Shown here one piece after another: positions 1 through 5,986 of a stretch of 34,960 nt of DNA; position 1 is the stretch's first letter, and each line of letters starts with the position of its first letter. This DNA comes from Methanobacteriota archaeon. Its GTDB lineage: Archaea; Thermoplasmatota; Poseidoniia; Poseidoniales; Poseidoniaceae. The notes under the pieces are model-generated. The model was not told the DNA's origin. It ran no database searches and worked only from the letters and a program-made list of their open reading frames with translations. Position numbers and translations under genes: made by a program. The stretch lies in the NCBI GenBank assembly GCA_014240385.1, contig JAAZXA010000068.1:93090-128049 (forward strand), given 5' to 3'.

Positions 1-298
1 AACCATCTCGAGAGATGAACTTAGGTTGCCTAGACAATGATGGAACCAAGAAATACATGTGGTTGCGGAATGGTTCTAGATCCTTGTCTTCAAAGAATCC
101 AGAGTCGTAGCCGTTGCCAACCTCTGTTCCTGCTGTATTTCCATTGGCCGTCACTAGGACTTGGTAATTCATTCCTTCAACGGAATCTACCATATACCAA
201 TTGCTGTTCTTCTTCAAAATGAAACCGGGTTTCACTATGTTGTCCATCGGGTTGTAGCCCCGTGTGCCTCCGCTTGCTCCGAAATTTACTCTTACCAT
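1..298 (-). CDS. Partial hypothetical protein, C-terminus beyond the left edge
   Basis: An open frame runs from an ATG at 298 to the window edge with no stop, giving 99 residues of an incomplete protein. It begins MVRVNFGASGGTRGYNP and has alternating polar and hydrophobic residues with many Gly, Asn and Tyr, as in beta-rich virion proteins. A strong ribosome binding site (GGAGGT, 7 nt before ATG) fixes the start. It is the last gene visible in the minus-strand cluster that contains the capsid-like pair, so a structural role is plausible. No family was recognised. The plus-strand open frame at 37-222 is a shadow of this gene. Confidence 0.75.
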   Translation of the reverse strand, partial: MVRVNFGASGGTRGYNPMDNIVKPGFILKKNSNWYMVDSVEGMNYQVLVTANGNTAGTEVGNGYDSGFFEDKDLEPFRNHMYFLVPSLSRQPKFISRDG

Positions 299-336
299 TG
301 TAGTTACCTCCCCCTCTATGTGTGAATTGGGGAATA

Positions 337-588
337 TCAATATCTTTGCAGCATACCTCCGGCCATTACTGCTGCTCCTGCTAGTGCTGCAAACTTCATT
401 GTATCTTTCAATTTACCATCTTTGAGCCAGTACATTCCTGCAAGGCTACCTACTAAGAGCATGGTACCTGCGCCGTTTGCGTGGTATGTGTTGCCCATGT
501 AGTTCTGAAACCATTCTTTGCTACCTTTCAATTGGTTAGCATTCTGTGTTTGCTGAACCTGTTGTTGAGTGTAGGACATTGGACGCAT
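337..588 (-). CDS. Small two-helix membrane protein (83 aa)
   Basis: The N-terminal third is Gln- and Asn-rich and polar. Two hydrophobic segments follow at about residues 40-56 and 64-79, separated by a short Lys/Asp turn (LKDGKLKD), which is the look of a helical hairpin membrane protein. Its ATG lies just after the stop of the preceding gene, and the GGTGATC binding site overlaps that stop, so the two are probably translationally coupled. Size and topology resemble small membrane virion proteins of tailless archaeal viruses, but no homolog was recognised and function is unknown. Confidence 0.75.
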   Translation of the reverse strand: MRPMSYTQQQVQQTQNANQLKGSKEWFQNYMGNTYHANGAGTMLLVGSLAGMYWLKDGKLKDTMKFAALAGAAVMAGGMLQRY

Positions 589-592
589 TAGA

Positions 593-1090
593 TCACCGTC
601 CAGGGACTACGCTGTCCATCATGGAAACAACATCGCCCAATAGTGGTGTCCTGTCCGCCGCTTTCTTTACGGGTTTTGTGATTGGTTCAACAATCTTCGC
701 TGCTTGCTTCAATGGTTTATCAATCATCTTGATGCCTGTTACGGCTTTTCGAGTTCTAAATGCTTCAATAACAACTACGCCTGCAAGAAGGCCCATGCCT
801 GTCCAGAACATGTTGGTACTGGTTCCTGTATTTCCGAAAAGGAAGTTCGAAGCTCCCCTGAATGCATCTGGCTGCTTTGTGTCGTTGTAGTTTGAATTGT
901 TGCCGGATCTTCCACCTGGATAAGCCATTCCTCTATACATGCCCGGTGTGGGGTTGCCTGCAACTCCACCGCCAAATGTATTGCTTAGTGCGGAATTAGT
1001 TCCACGGAAAGCGTGATTCTGCATTGTTGAACTAGAGAAATGACCTGAGCGGCCACCTGCATATCCTAGTGACTTTGGCACCGTTGACAT
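593..1090 (-). CDS. Single-span membrane protein (165 aa)
   Basis: The first ~90 residues are Gly-, Ser- and Asn-rich and low in complexity. One transmembrane segment follows at about residues 93-110 (FWTGMGLLAGVVVIEAF), then a basic amphipathic tail with several Lys/Pro turns. The open frame extends upstream to 1177, but I place the start at the ATG at 1090, because it overlaps the stop of the preceding gene in a TGATG junction, typical of translational coupling; the longer form would lie inside that gene. It sits directly downstream of the capsid-like pair, suggesting a membrane-associated virion protein. No family was recognised. Confidence 0.75.
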   Translation of the reverse strand: MSTVPKSLGYAGGRSGHFSSSTMQNHAFRGTNSALSNTFGGGVAGNPTPGMYRGMAYPGGRSGNNSNYNDTKQPDAFRGASNFLFGNTGTSTNMFWTGMGLLAGVVVIEAFRTRKAVTGIKMIDKPLKQAAKIVEPITKPVKKAADRTPLLGDVVSMMDSVVPGR

Positions 1091-1824
1091 CAGACGCCAC
1101 CCCGAGCATATGCACGGAGGGTCAGCCTGTAAGATTCCCCAGTTGAGAGATCGTCTGTATCTTCGTGCGGGTTGCACAAGAGGAAACTGACTGTTCCGCC
1201 GTTAATACTAGTAATGTTGCATGTACCCGGCATGATTACATGTGTGGCTGCTGCTGTAGTTGAAGCTCCGCCACTGCCTACTGTGCCTGTGCTGAAATGT
1301 GTCGTATCACCAACTGCAGTTATGACATGTCGCCCGTTGTGGAGGGCATTGCTGGCTCCAGTAACATCGACTACATCGTTCACGATGAAGCCATGCGGTG
1401 TTAAAGTGGTGTAAACCGCTGGTGCGGCTTCCGTTGCTGCTGAGATATCCGAAACAGTCTTCAATGGAGAGAATACGCTTCCAACGCCATTTGTTGCCAG
1501 TTGGGAAACAAATTCTCCGTCTGCCATGAAGATGTCAAGGTCGTCTGTTCCAGCCGCATGGTTCTTACCGATAATCCATGTTCCTGTCACGACTCCGCCA
1601 GTTGCTGCTGCAAAGGTGACAGAACCTGCCCCAAAACTGCATACTGCTGTTGCTGCTGTTCCAGCAACTACTGGTGTTGAGCCTTCTCCGTCAACGAATA
1701 CTGAACTTACGCCAGAAGATGCGAATTTTCCTTCGAGCACGATTCCAAGAGCACGAGGTTTTGAGCCCTTTGCTAATTCGAACCCGCCGATTGCGGCTTG
1801 GTGTGCTATACCTGCGTCAGTCAT
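1090..1824 (-). CDS. Beta-rich structural protein, larger paralog of a pair (candidate capsid protein)
   Basis: This 244-residue protein is clearly paralogous to the product of 1836-2369. Shared segments are the N-terminus (DAGI..QAAIGGFELA.GSKPR.LGI), CSFGAGSVTFA against CAFGAGSITLA, a DDLDIFMA.G.F block, TSINGGTVSF, PHED.DD and the C-terminal AYARGG. It is longer because of an insertion at about residues 117-197 containing TPHGFIVNDVVDVTG and LHNGRHVITAVGDTTHFS, a pattern of small beta domains often seen in phage tail and decoration proteins. A GAGGTGATC site precedes the ATG. Two small paralogous beta proteins are what sphaerolipovirus-type viruses use as major capsid proteins (vertical single jelly rolls); the match here is by size and arrangement only. 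A decoration or spike protein is the main alternative. Confidence 0.7.
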   Translation of the reverse strand: MTDAGIAHQAAIGGFELAKGSKPRALGIVLEGKFASSGVSSVFVDGEGSTPVVAGTAATAVCSFGAGSVTFAAATGGVVTGTWIIGKNHAAGTDDLDIFMADGEFVSQLATNGVGSVFSPLKTVSDISAATEAAPAVYTTLTPHGFIVNDVVDVTGASNALHNGRHVITAVGDTTHFSTGTVGSGGASTTAAATHVIMPGTCNITSINGGTVSFLLCNPHEDTDDLSTGESYRLTLRAYARGGV

Positions 1825-1835
1825 CTGAGATCACC

Positions 1836-2369
1836 TCAGATGCCGCCTCTGGCATATGCGAACAAGTTGATGAAAAATCCATCACCGTTAGCGATGTCGT
1901 CTGAATCTTCGTGTGGGCAAGATAGGATGAAACTAACTGTTCCGCCATTGATTGATGTTACATTCAATGTTCCTGGTAAGGCTCCTGTTCCTGCTTGGAC
2001 ATATGCGGCTGCGTTGGCTGCGGAGAAGTCTCCGTGTGCCATGAAGATGTCAAGGTCGTCTTTTGAGTCTCCATTTCCAATTACCCATGAACCTGCCAAT
2101 TGCCCTGCTGGAGTAACTCCGGCAAGTGTAATTGATCCTGCTCCGAAAGCACATGATGCTGAAAGTGCTGTTGTTGGCGTACTAGTGTCGTTGGTGTTGG
2201 CTGTGACAACTCCGTTGTGGTCGACATAAATCGAACCACCTTCGGTGTGTCCGCCTGAAGCTGCTGCTAAGCGTCCATATACTGAGATTCCGAGCATTCG
2301 TGGCTTGGAACCTGCTGCTAATTCAAATCCGCCTATGGCGGCTTGCGTTGATATTCCTGCGTCTACCAT
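1836..2369 (-). CDS. Beta-rich structural protein, smaller paralog of a pair (candidate capsid protein)
   Basis: This 177-residue protein lacks the inserted domain of its neighbour at 1090-1824 but otherwise aligns with it along the full length. It is rich in Gly, Ala, Ser and Thr, has no transmembrane segment and very few Lys, and is predicted by eye to be all beta. A strong binding site (GGAGGAATCAAGAATG) fixes the start, and the stop lies in the binding site of the next gene. The conserved N-terminus in both paralogs may be a common assembly element. Best guess is the smaller of two capsid proteins; a decoration protein is the alternative. Confidence 0.7.
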   Translation of the reverse strand: MVDAGISTQAAIGGFELAAGSKPRMLGISVYGRLAAASGGHTEGGSIYVDHNGVVTANTNDTSTPTTALSASCAFGAGSITLAGVTPAGQLAGSWVIGNGDSKDDLDIFMAHGDFSAANAAAYVQAGTGALPGTLNVTSINGGTVSFILSCPHEDSDDIANGDGFFINLFAYARGGI

Positions 2370-2410
2370 TCTTGATTCCTCCTGTATCTGTTATGAGGTC
2401 CAAGGGGGAC

Positions 2411-3004
2411 TCAGTTGAGTTCTCCACTGCTGGTCGTTTGTTGAATCAATTCATGATGCTGACCGACAACTAGGCCGATAACACGGATCTTCTCTGCTGA
2501 AAGTGCTGCAGATGCAGTCTTGATACGAACATGCCAATCGATGGTCTTCTCAGGCTCGATAACTAGAGGTTCCTCGTAAAATACGAATGGTTCCTCAAGG
2601 ACAGCTAGGACTTGATGTTGCACGACGGGCGTGGTAATTCCGGCTATAGCCCATTGCGCCTCGACCACATTTAGTGGAGAAACTTGGTATTGCAAGCCTG
2701 TCAAGAGTGTGTATAATTCCTCTAATGACTTGAATGAAAGTGCCTTGTCGATCCATCCATCAGTTCCGGATGTCTTTGAACCAGTTGTACCAATTGAAGT
2801 GTTTGGAATTTGCCAAACTCCCATTGTGTCTAGTATTGAAAAATGATCCGCTCGAAGTGTTCCTCGGCCAAATTCTCCCTTTGCCCAGACACCACGATTT
2901 GTGGTACCCCAGTTTGGATAGGCGAAACCCACAAAGGAATTTACTTGGTCCAGGTAGTCTAGCAGTGTTGCGTGTGGTCTGTCATAATATGGCGATAGCA
3001 TCAT
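2411..3004 (-). CDS. Probable structural protein (197 aa)
   Basis: First gene of the leftmost minus-strand cluster, starting next to the divergent control region. It begins MMLSPYYDRPHATLLDYLDQ and is rich in aromatic and beta-forming residues, with a central helix-like stretch (SFKSLEELYTLLTGLQYQ) and a C-terminal beta-rich half containing FVFYEEPLVIEPEKTIDWHVR. There is no signal peptide or membrane segment. Position immediately upstream of the capsid-like pair suggests a capsid, vertex or spike component. No family was recognised. The sequence before ATG (GAGATGATGAAAA) is only a weak ribosome binding site. Confidence 0.7.
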   Translation of the reverse strand: MMLSPYYDRPHATLLDYLDQVNSFVGFAYPNWGTTNRGVWAKGEFGRGTLRADHFSILDTMGVWQIPNTSIGTTGSKTSGTDGWIDKALSFKSLEELYTLLTGLQYQVSPLNVVEAQWAIAGITTPVVQHQVLAVLEEPFVFYEEPLVIEPEKTIDWHVRIKTASAALSAEKIRVIGLVVGQHHELIQQTTSSGELN

Positions 3005-3061
3005 TTTTCATCATCTCTTTTTGGTCGGTCTTGTGTTTCCGATGGTTGGGGCATCAACCCC

Positions 3062-3075
3062 TCACATATAATGAG
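3062..3075 (-). promoter_or_regulatory. Putative archaeal TATA box for the capsid-like cluster
   Basis: Read on the minus strand this is ATTATATGTG. Initiation about 25 nt downstream would give a leader of roughly 35-40 nt before the ATG at 3004. Assigned by eye. Confidence 0.35.
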
Positions 3076-3127
3076 TTGTGGACTTTCTTGGGTCGTTTAG
3101 TCACCTTTGTTCACCCTCAGTCCACAA
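3076..3127. promoter_or_regulatory. Inverted repeat, candidate operator
   Basis: TTGTGGACT at 3076-3084 is matched by its exact reverse complement AGTCCACAA at 3119-3127, 34 bp apart. A second, smaller palindrome (GGTTG, 6 nt, CAACC) lies at 3044-3059. Both are in the 169-bp gap between divergent operons, and the first plus-strand gene encodes a ribbon-helix-helix protein, a class that binds palindromic or repeated operators as paired dimers. Autoregulation and control of the capsid-like operon are inferred. Confidence 0.5.
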
Positions 3128-3149
3128 AAGGGGTTGAGAGAGGGGTTTT

Positions 3150-3158
3150 CCCTATACG
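3150..3158 (+). promoter_or_regulatory. Possible TATA-like element for the RHH operon
   Basis: The string CCCTATACG is centred about 25 nt before the ATG at 3180, which would suit a leaderless transcript starting at that codon. No ribosome binding site is visible upstream of either 3174 or 3180, which agrees with a leaderless message. Weak match. Confidence 0.25.
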
Positions 3159-3173
3159 ACTGAACCACCTCCA

Positions 3174-3404
3174 ATGTTTATGGCCGAAGTCGACCCTAGA
3201 GATAAGACCGTGAAAGTGCGTCTAAAGGGAGAGGTGTCGGAGGCTCTGCAGAATTACGCTGAGGAATTGCAGATTCCACTTTCAACCTTGATTCGGATGC
3301 TCGCTTGGGAAGCTTATCAGGCTAGACAACAATCTTGGATGGACGAATCAGAGCGCAGAAAGCAGAACAAGGATGCATTTCGGAGACAACTGGGGGGTAA
3401 TTGA
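3174..3404 (+). CDS. Ribbon-helix-helix transcriptional regulator
   Basis: A 76-residue protein with the RHH (CopG/Arc/MetJ) pattern: a short beta strand (KTVKVRLKG), helix 1 (SEALQNYAEELQ), a turn with IPLS, and helix 2 (TLIRMLAWEAYQAR), followed by a charged C-terminal tail. RHH proteins bind DNA as dimers through the paired strand and usually repress. The start could be the ATG at 3174 or, more likely, the one at 3180, since no ribosome binding site is present and a TATA-like element fits a leaderless transcript there. It heads an operon and overlaps the next gene by one base (TGATG). The upstream inverted repeat is the obvious candidate target. Confidence 0.75.
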   Translation: MFMAEVDPRDKTVKVRLKGEVSEALQNYAEELQIPLSTLIRMLAWEAYQARQQSWMDESERRKQNKDAFRRQLGGN

Positions 3405-3727
3405 TGCCCTTTGGTAATGTACTTGGTCCTTCAACGAGTGTGTTGATCTTAGATTTGATGGTAGATAACTTGGAGAGGACTAGGAATGATGTCCAATCCC
3501 ACATGGCATTCTTGAAAGACAAATTCAATGCTGAGCAGGGAATGGAGTATGCCAGGAAGGTCGACACAGGTTTTGAATCAATTATCTTCTGGTGTGAACT
3601 TCTAACCGAAACAGGCGTTCTGGAGAAAACCTCTTCGAAGCCAGCAACATACCGATTGAATCCAAATGTGTTGGTGTCGGACGATGATGAGGGGTTGATA
3701 ATTCTACGGAGGGATGTCCTGGAATGA
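3404..3727 (+). CDS. Winged-helix-like protein, possible regulator
   Basis: A 107-residue protein with a helix-turn-helix/wing appearance: helical LILDLMVDNLERTRNDV, then GFESIIFWCELLTETGVLEK followed by SSKPATYRLNPN, which resembles a recognition helix and beta wing. I use the ATG at 3404, which overlaps the stop of the RHH gene and has GGGGGGT upstream; a TTG at 3401 is also in frame. As second gene behind an RHH protein it may be a co-regulator. The fold is a visual judgement and not a firm family assignment. Confidence 0.6.
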   Translation: MPFGNVLGPSTSVLILDLMVDNLERTRNDVQSHMAFLKDKFNAEQGMEYARKVDTGFESIIFWCELLTETGVLEKTSSKPATYRLNPNVLVSDDDEGLIILRRDVLE

Positions 3728-3888
3728 GCAATGTTACCTCAACATCGCTTACTATGGTGGAATCTTGTTTTCTATTTTGTTTAGGCGCTGTTGGTTTTGC
3801 ACTTCTTCTTTCATTGATATTCTATTGGATCACTACTATTTTCGGGAAAGGAGACGAGCAAGATGATTGGAACAATATGGAAAAATAG
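3724..3888 (+). CDS. Very small membrane protein (54 aa)
   Basis: The ATG at 3724 overlaps the preceding stop (ATGA), with GGAGGG about 10 nt upstream. The product has one strong hydrophobic segment at about residues 16-40 (including GAVGFALLLSLIFYWITT) and a short acidic tail ending NNMEK. It overlaps the next gene by 26 bp. The tight coupling on both sides argues that it is real despite its size. Function unknown. Confidence 0.65.
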   Translation: MSNVTSTSLTMVESCFLFCLGAVGFALLLSLIFYWITTIFGKGDEQDDWNNMEK

Positions 3889-4039
3889 GCACACGGGAGT
3901 TCAATACGAGATATTGGAAGTGAGAAGTTATGATGATGGCGTTGAGGTTGTTGTGTTCAAAACACTTTCTGATTTGTCGGGGTCGTTCAGCGAACGGTGG
4001 GAGATGAGTCGGTTCTTGGCGCATTGGGAGGCGGTATGA
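3863..4039 (+). CDS. Small beta-rich cytoplasmic protein (58 aa)
   Basis: The ATG at 3863 is preceded by GGAGACGAGCAAG and lies within the end of the upstream gene. The product contains YEILEVRSYDDGVEVVVFK, a strand-turn-strand pattern like small SH3-like barrels found in many phage accessory proteins, then a short helix (RWEMSRFLAHW). The stop overlaps the next start (ATGA), so three successive genes are coupled. No specific family or function. Confidence 0.6.
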   Translation: MIGTIWKNRHTGVQYEILEVRSYDDGVEVVVFKTLSDLSGSFSERWEMSRFLAHWEAV

Positions 4040-4410
4040 TGTTGAAACGCTTGGTAATACGGTATGAAGTATTGATTTTGTTTGGGGTTTTGATTGCTAT
4101 CCTTTCGGTATTCAATGTTCTGGGAATTACAGATATCAATTCGGATTTGTTCTGGGCTATTGCTGGTTGCGGTCTTGTTCTCGAGTCTGTTATGGAACTT
4201 GTTTATGCGAAAAAGGAAGACACGATGGTTTTTGAGATGGGGGACGAGGACCGCCACAAGATTCTTGCCGATAGGATGAACAATGAGCCTACTGGGGCAG
4301 TTGTTACTTTGACTCATGGCAACATTGGAGTTACTATGAGTTATCACACATTCCGTTCATCCATGATGAATTTCTATCAAAGTGATGAAGTAGAGAATGA
4401 GGATGATTAA
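4036..4410 (+). CDS. Two-span membrane protein with charged C-terminal domain (124 aa)
   Basis: Hydrophobic segments lie at about residues 10-30 (VLILFGVLIAILSVFNVLG) and 38-56 (FWAIAGCGLVLESVMELV). A soluble tail of about 65 residues follows, ending in an acidic stretch. The ATG at 4036 is chosen over an in-frame GTG at 3997 because it overlaps the upstream stop and follows GGGAGGCGGT. It is last in the RHH-led operon, and its stop overlaps the convergent gene at 4407. Perhaps an early membrane-remodelling or superinfection protein; not recognised. Confidence 0.65.
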   Translation: MMLKRLVIRYEVLILFGVLIAILSVFNVLGITDINSDLFWAIAGCGLVLESVMELVYAKKEDTMVFEMGDEDRHKILADRMNNEPTGAVVTLTHGNIGVTMSYHTFRSSMMNFYQSDEVENEDD

Positions 4411-4547
4411 TCACCATTGGTTACTTCCTCGACCACTTCTTCAATCTCTTCGAACATTTTCTTGATTATGAGAAACAATGGTATTACGATAGGAACACCA
4501 AGAATTAATACTTCAAGAATTAGAAGGATTCTAGGCTTCTCAGCCAT
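4407..4547 (-). CDS. Very small membrane protein (46 aa)
   Basis: One hydrophobic segment (ILEVLILGVPIVIPLFLII) is followed by an acidic helix (KKMFEEIEEVVEEV). The ATG overlaps the stop of the upstream gene (TGATG), and the stop overlaps the convergent plus-strand gene by four bases. Its gene-end position and perfect junctions support it as coding. Function unknown; the single-span-plus-acidic-helix plan resembles small virion or holin-like proteins. Confidence 0.6.
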   Translation of the reverse strand: MAEKPRILLILEVLILGVPIVIPLFLIIKKMFEEIEEVVEEVTNGD

Positions 4548-4873
4548 CAGAACCATTTCCTAGGATTTATTCCCTTGTAGCTTATCCAACCAATTCCACC
4601 TGCTACGAGTAGAAGGGCTGCAGCGTTGTCTACCCCTTGCGCCAATTTCTTCTTGACGGCTACGGAGTAAAGGGCATTGCCTAACATCCCGCCTAGCAAA
4701 CCCATGAATAGGGATCTCGATGCATTATTTCCTGAGTTCGAGAAGGGGTTTAGATTTGTTGATTGGTTTATTGTCCCAAGATGATTAGGCGTTTGGTAGT
4801 TAGGAGGATGCGGTGCATCAACAAGTGTTGTGAATTTCACTGGGCCTTGATTGATTGAATAATCTTGCATCAT
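4547..4873 (-). CDS. Two-span membrane protein (108 aa)
   Basis: A polar, Asn- and Pro-rich N-terminal half of about 50 residues precedes two hydrophobic segments at about 54-73 (SLFMGLLGGMLGNALYSVAV) and 84-98 (AALLLVAGGIGWISY), and the protein ends in a short basic tail (GINPRKWF). The ATG follows GAGGGTCTAAG. Same layout (polar tail, then Gly/Ala-rich helices) as the other proteins between 4547 and 7198, so these are probably a set of membrane virion proteins. Confidence 0.7.
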   Translation of the reverse strand: MMQDYSINQGPVKFTTLVDAPHPPNYQTPNHLGTINQSTNLNPFSNSGNNASRSLFMGLLGGMLGNALYSVAVKKKLAQGVDNAAALLLVAGGIGWISYKGINPRKWF

Positions 4874-4882
4874 CTTAGACCC

Positions 4883-5260
4883 TCATAAATCAATGTTGTA
4901 AGGAGTGATTATTGCTGCTGAAGCTCCAATCAAGCCTAGACCGCTTGCTATTTTCAGGATGTTTATTTCTTTACCCATCAATCCATTGTAAGCCAACCAC
5001 ATTCCCAAACCCCCTGCAGCCATTGTTGGTATTGAGGTCGCCAACATCTTTGGGGTTGAATGTTTCATTGTGTATTGAGTTCCAGATGGAGCCAGTTTTG
5101 CTGACTTCGAATCCATTCCTGCGCTGAACACTACTTCGTAGCGATCTAGTGTTGGCTGGAGTTCATCTGTTTTGGGCTTCCGAATTGTAACGCCCATGTT
5201 TCGAGCAAGCGATTGTGCTTTCCTTACTCGAGCCGCTCCTTGTAGTGACTTGATACTCAT
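4883..5260 (-). CDS. Two-span membrane protein (125 aa)
   Basis: The N-terminal ~70 residues are basic and soluble. Two hydrophobic helices follow at about residues 73-93 and 100-118 (ILKIASGLGLIGASAAIITP), with a short polar end. A clear binding site (TAGGTGGT) precedes the ATG at 5260. Part of the co-directional membrane-protein run; no family recognised. Confidence 0.7.
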   Translation of the reverse strand: MSIKSLQGAARVRKAQSLARNMGVTIRKPKTDELQPTLDRYEVVFSAGMDSKSAKLAPSGTQYTMKHSTPKMLATSIPTMAAGGLGMWLAYNGLMGKEINILKIASGLGLIGASAAIITPYNIDL

Positions 5261-5268
5261 GATACCAC

Positions 5269-5958
5269 CTAGTTCGACATTATCTGGTGGAATCCTGCCT
5301 GATTTACTGGTGAATATGATGTGTACTGCTGATTCGTTGTGCCAGGAACGGTAATTGTCTGGGCAGTAAAGGATCTCTTGAGTGATTCTCTCTGCGCTGG
5401 CGTGTTCACCATTGGCTTGTAAGGTTTCTGAGGCCCCATTGCCATCGTTCCTAGGTTGCCGTCAAACAATGCGCTAAATCTGGTTCCAAGTGCGCCCCAA
5501 CTAAGACCCGTTGCGATTCTGTATGCTGCGGCACCAAAGGCAACCGTATTCACATAGTTTGCAGTTGATTGCTTCTTGAAATTGAGGAAAGGTGCCTCGA
5601 CATCTTTCATCATTACGCTGGTAATGAGTGCGCTTGCACCCACCATTCCTACGCCCTGTAGAACTAATCTTCCATCTTGACCCAGTGTATCGTAGACTTG
5701 TGCGCCTGGGGTTGTGTTGCCAAGGTAGCGACCTACGCTCCCCATTAACCCTGCCCCAACGCCAACCAAAGCTACTGCTACTCCAGCAGATCCCCATTCA
5801 TTCCAATCGATACTCTTCTCGAGTGCCTTTGGTAATTCCTTTGGGACTGACTTTGCTCTTCGAGAGCGTTTGTTGCTTTGCTTGCCTACGGTTGGTGCTG
5901 GACCTACCGCAAAATCTGCAGATGCGCCTTTGCTCCTTTTCCGTCTCTTGTTAGCCAT
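5269..5958 (-). CDS. Multi-span membrane protein with basic N-terminal tail (229 aa)
   Basis: It begins MANKRRKRSKG and has a second basic cluster near residues 29-38 (NKRSRRAKS), so the first ~40 residues could contact nucleic acid. Three Gly/Ala-rich hydrophobic segments follow at about 57-78 (AGVAVALVGVGAGLMG), 101-118 and 138-155. The C-terminal ~70 residues are polar with many Gln, Asn and Thr, like the tail of the product of 5987-7198. GGAGGGGATC precedes the start. Probably a membrane virion protein; not recognised. Confidence 0.7.
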   Translation of the reverse strand: MANKRRKRSKGASADFAVGPAPTVGKQSNKRSRRAKSVPKELPKALEKSIDWNEWGSAGVAVALVGVGAGLMGSVGRYLGNTTPGAQVYDTLGQDGRLVLQGVGMVGASALITSVMMKDVEAPFLNFKKQSTANYVNTVAFGAAAYRIATGLSWGALGTRFSALFDGNLGTMAMGPQKPYKPMVNTPAQRESLKRSFTAQTITVPGTTNQQYTSYSPVNQAGFHQIMSN

Positions 5959-5986
5959 TTAGGGATCCCCTCCGTTCGAGGGAACC

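Noticed and set aside
37-222. Plus-strand open frame of 61 codons near the left edge
   Set aside because: The minus strand carries a longer open frame with a strong ribosome binding site and the same direction as its neighbours; the plus frame is a shadow.
3862-4347. Minus-strand open frame of 139 codons opposite the RHH-led operon
   Set aside because: The plus-strand genes here are coupled by overlaps with good binding sites; the minus frame (3928-4347) crosses several of them and lacks these signals.
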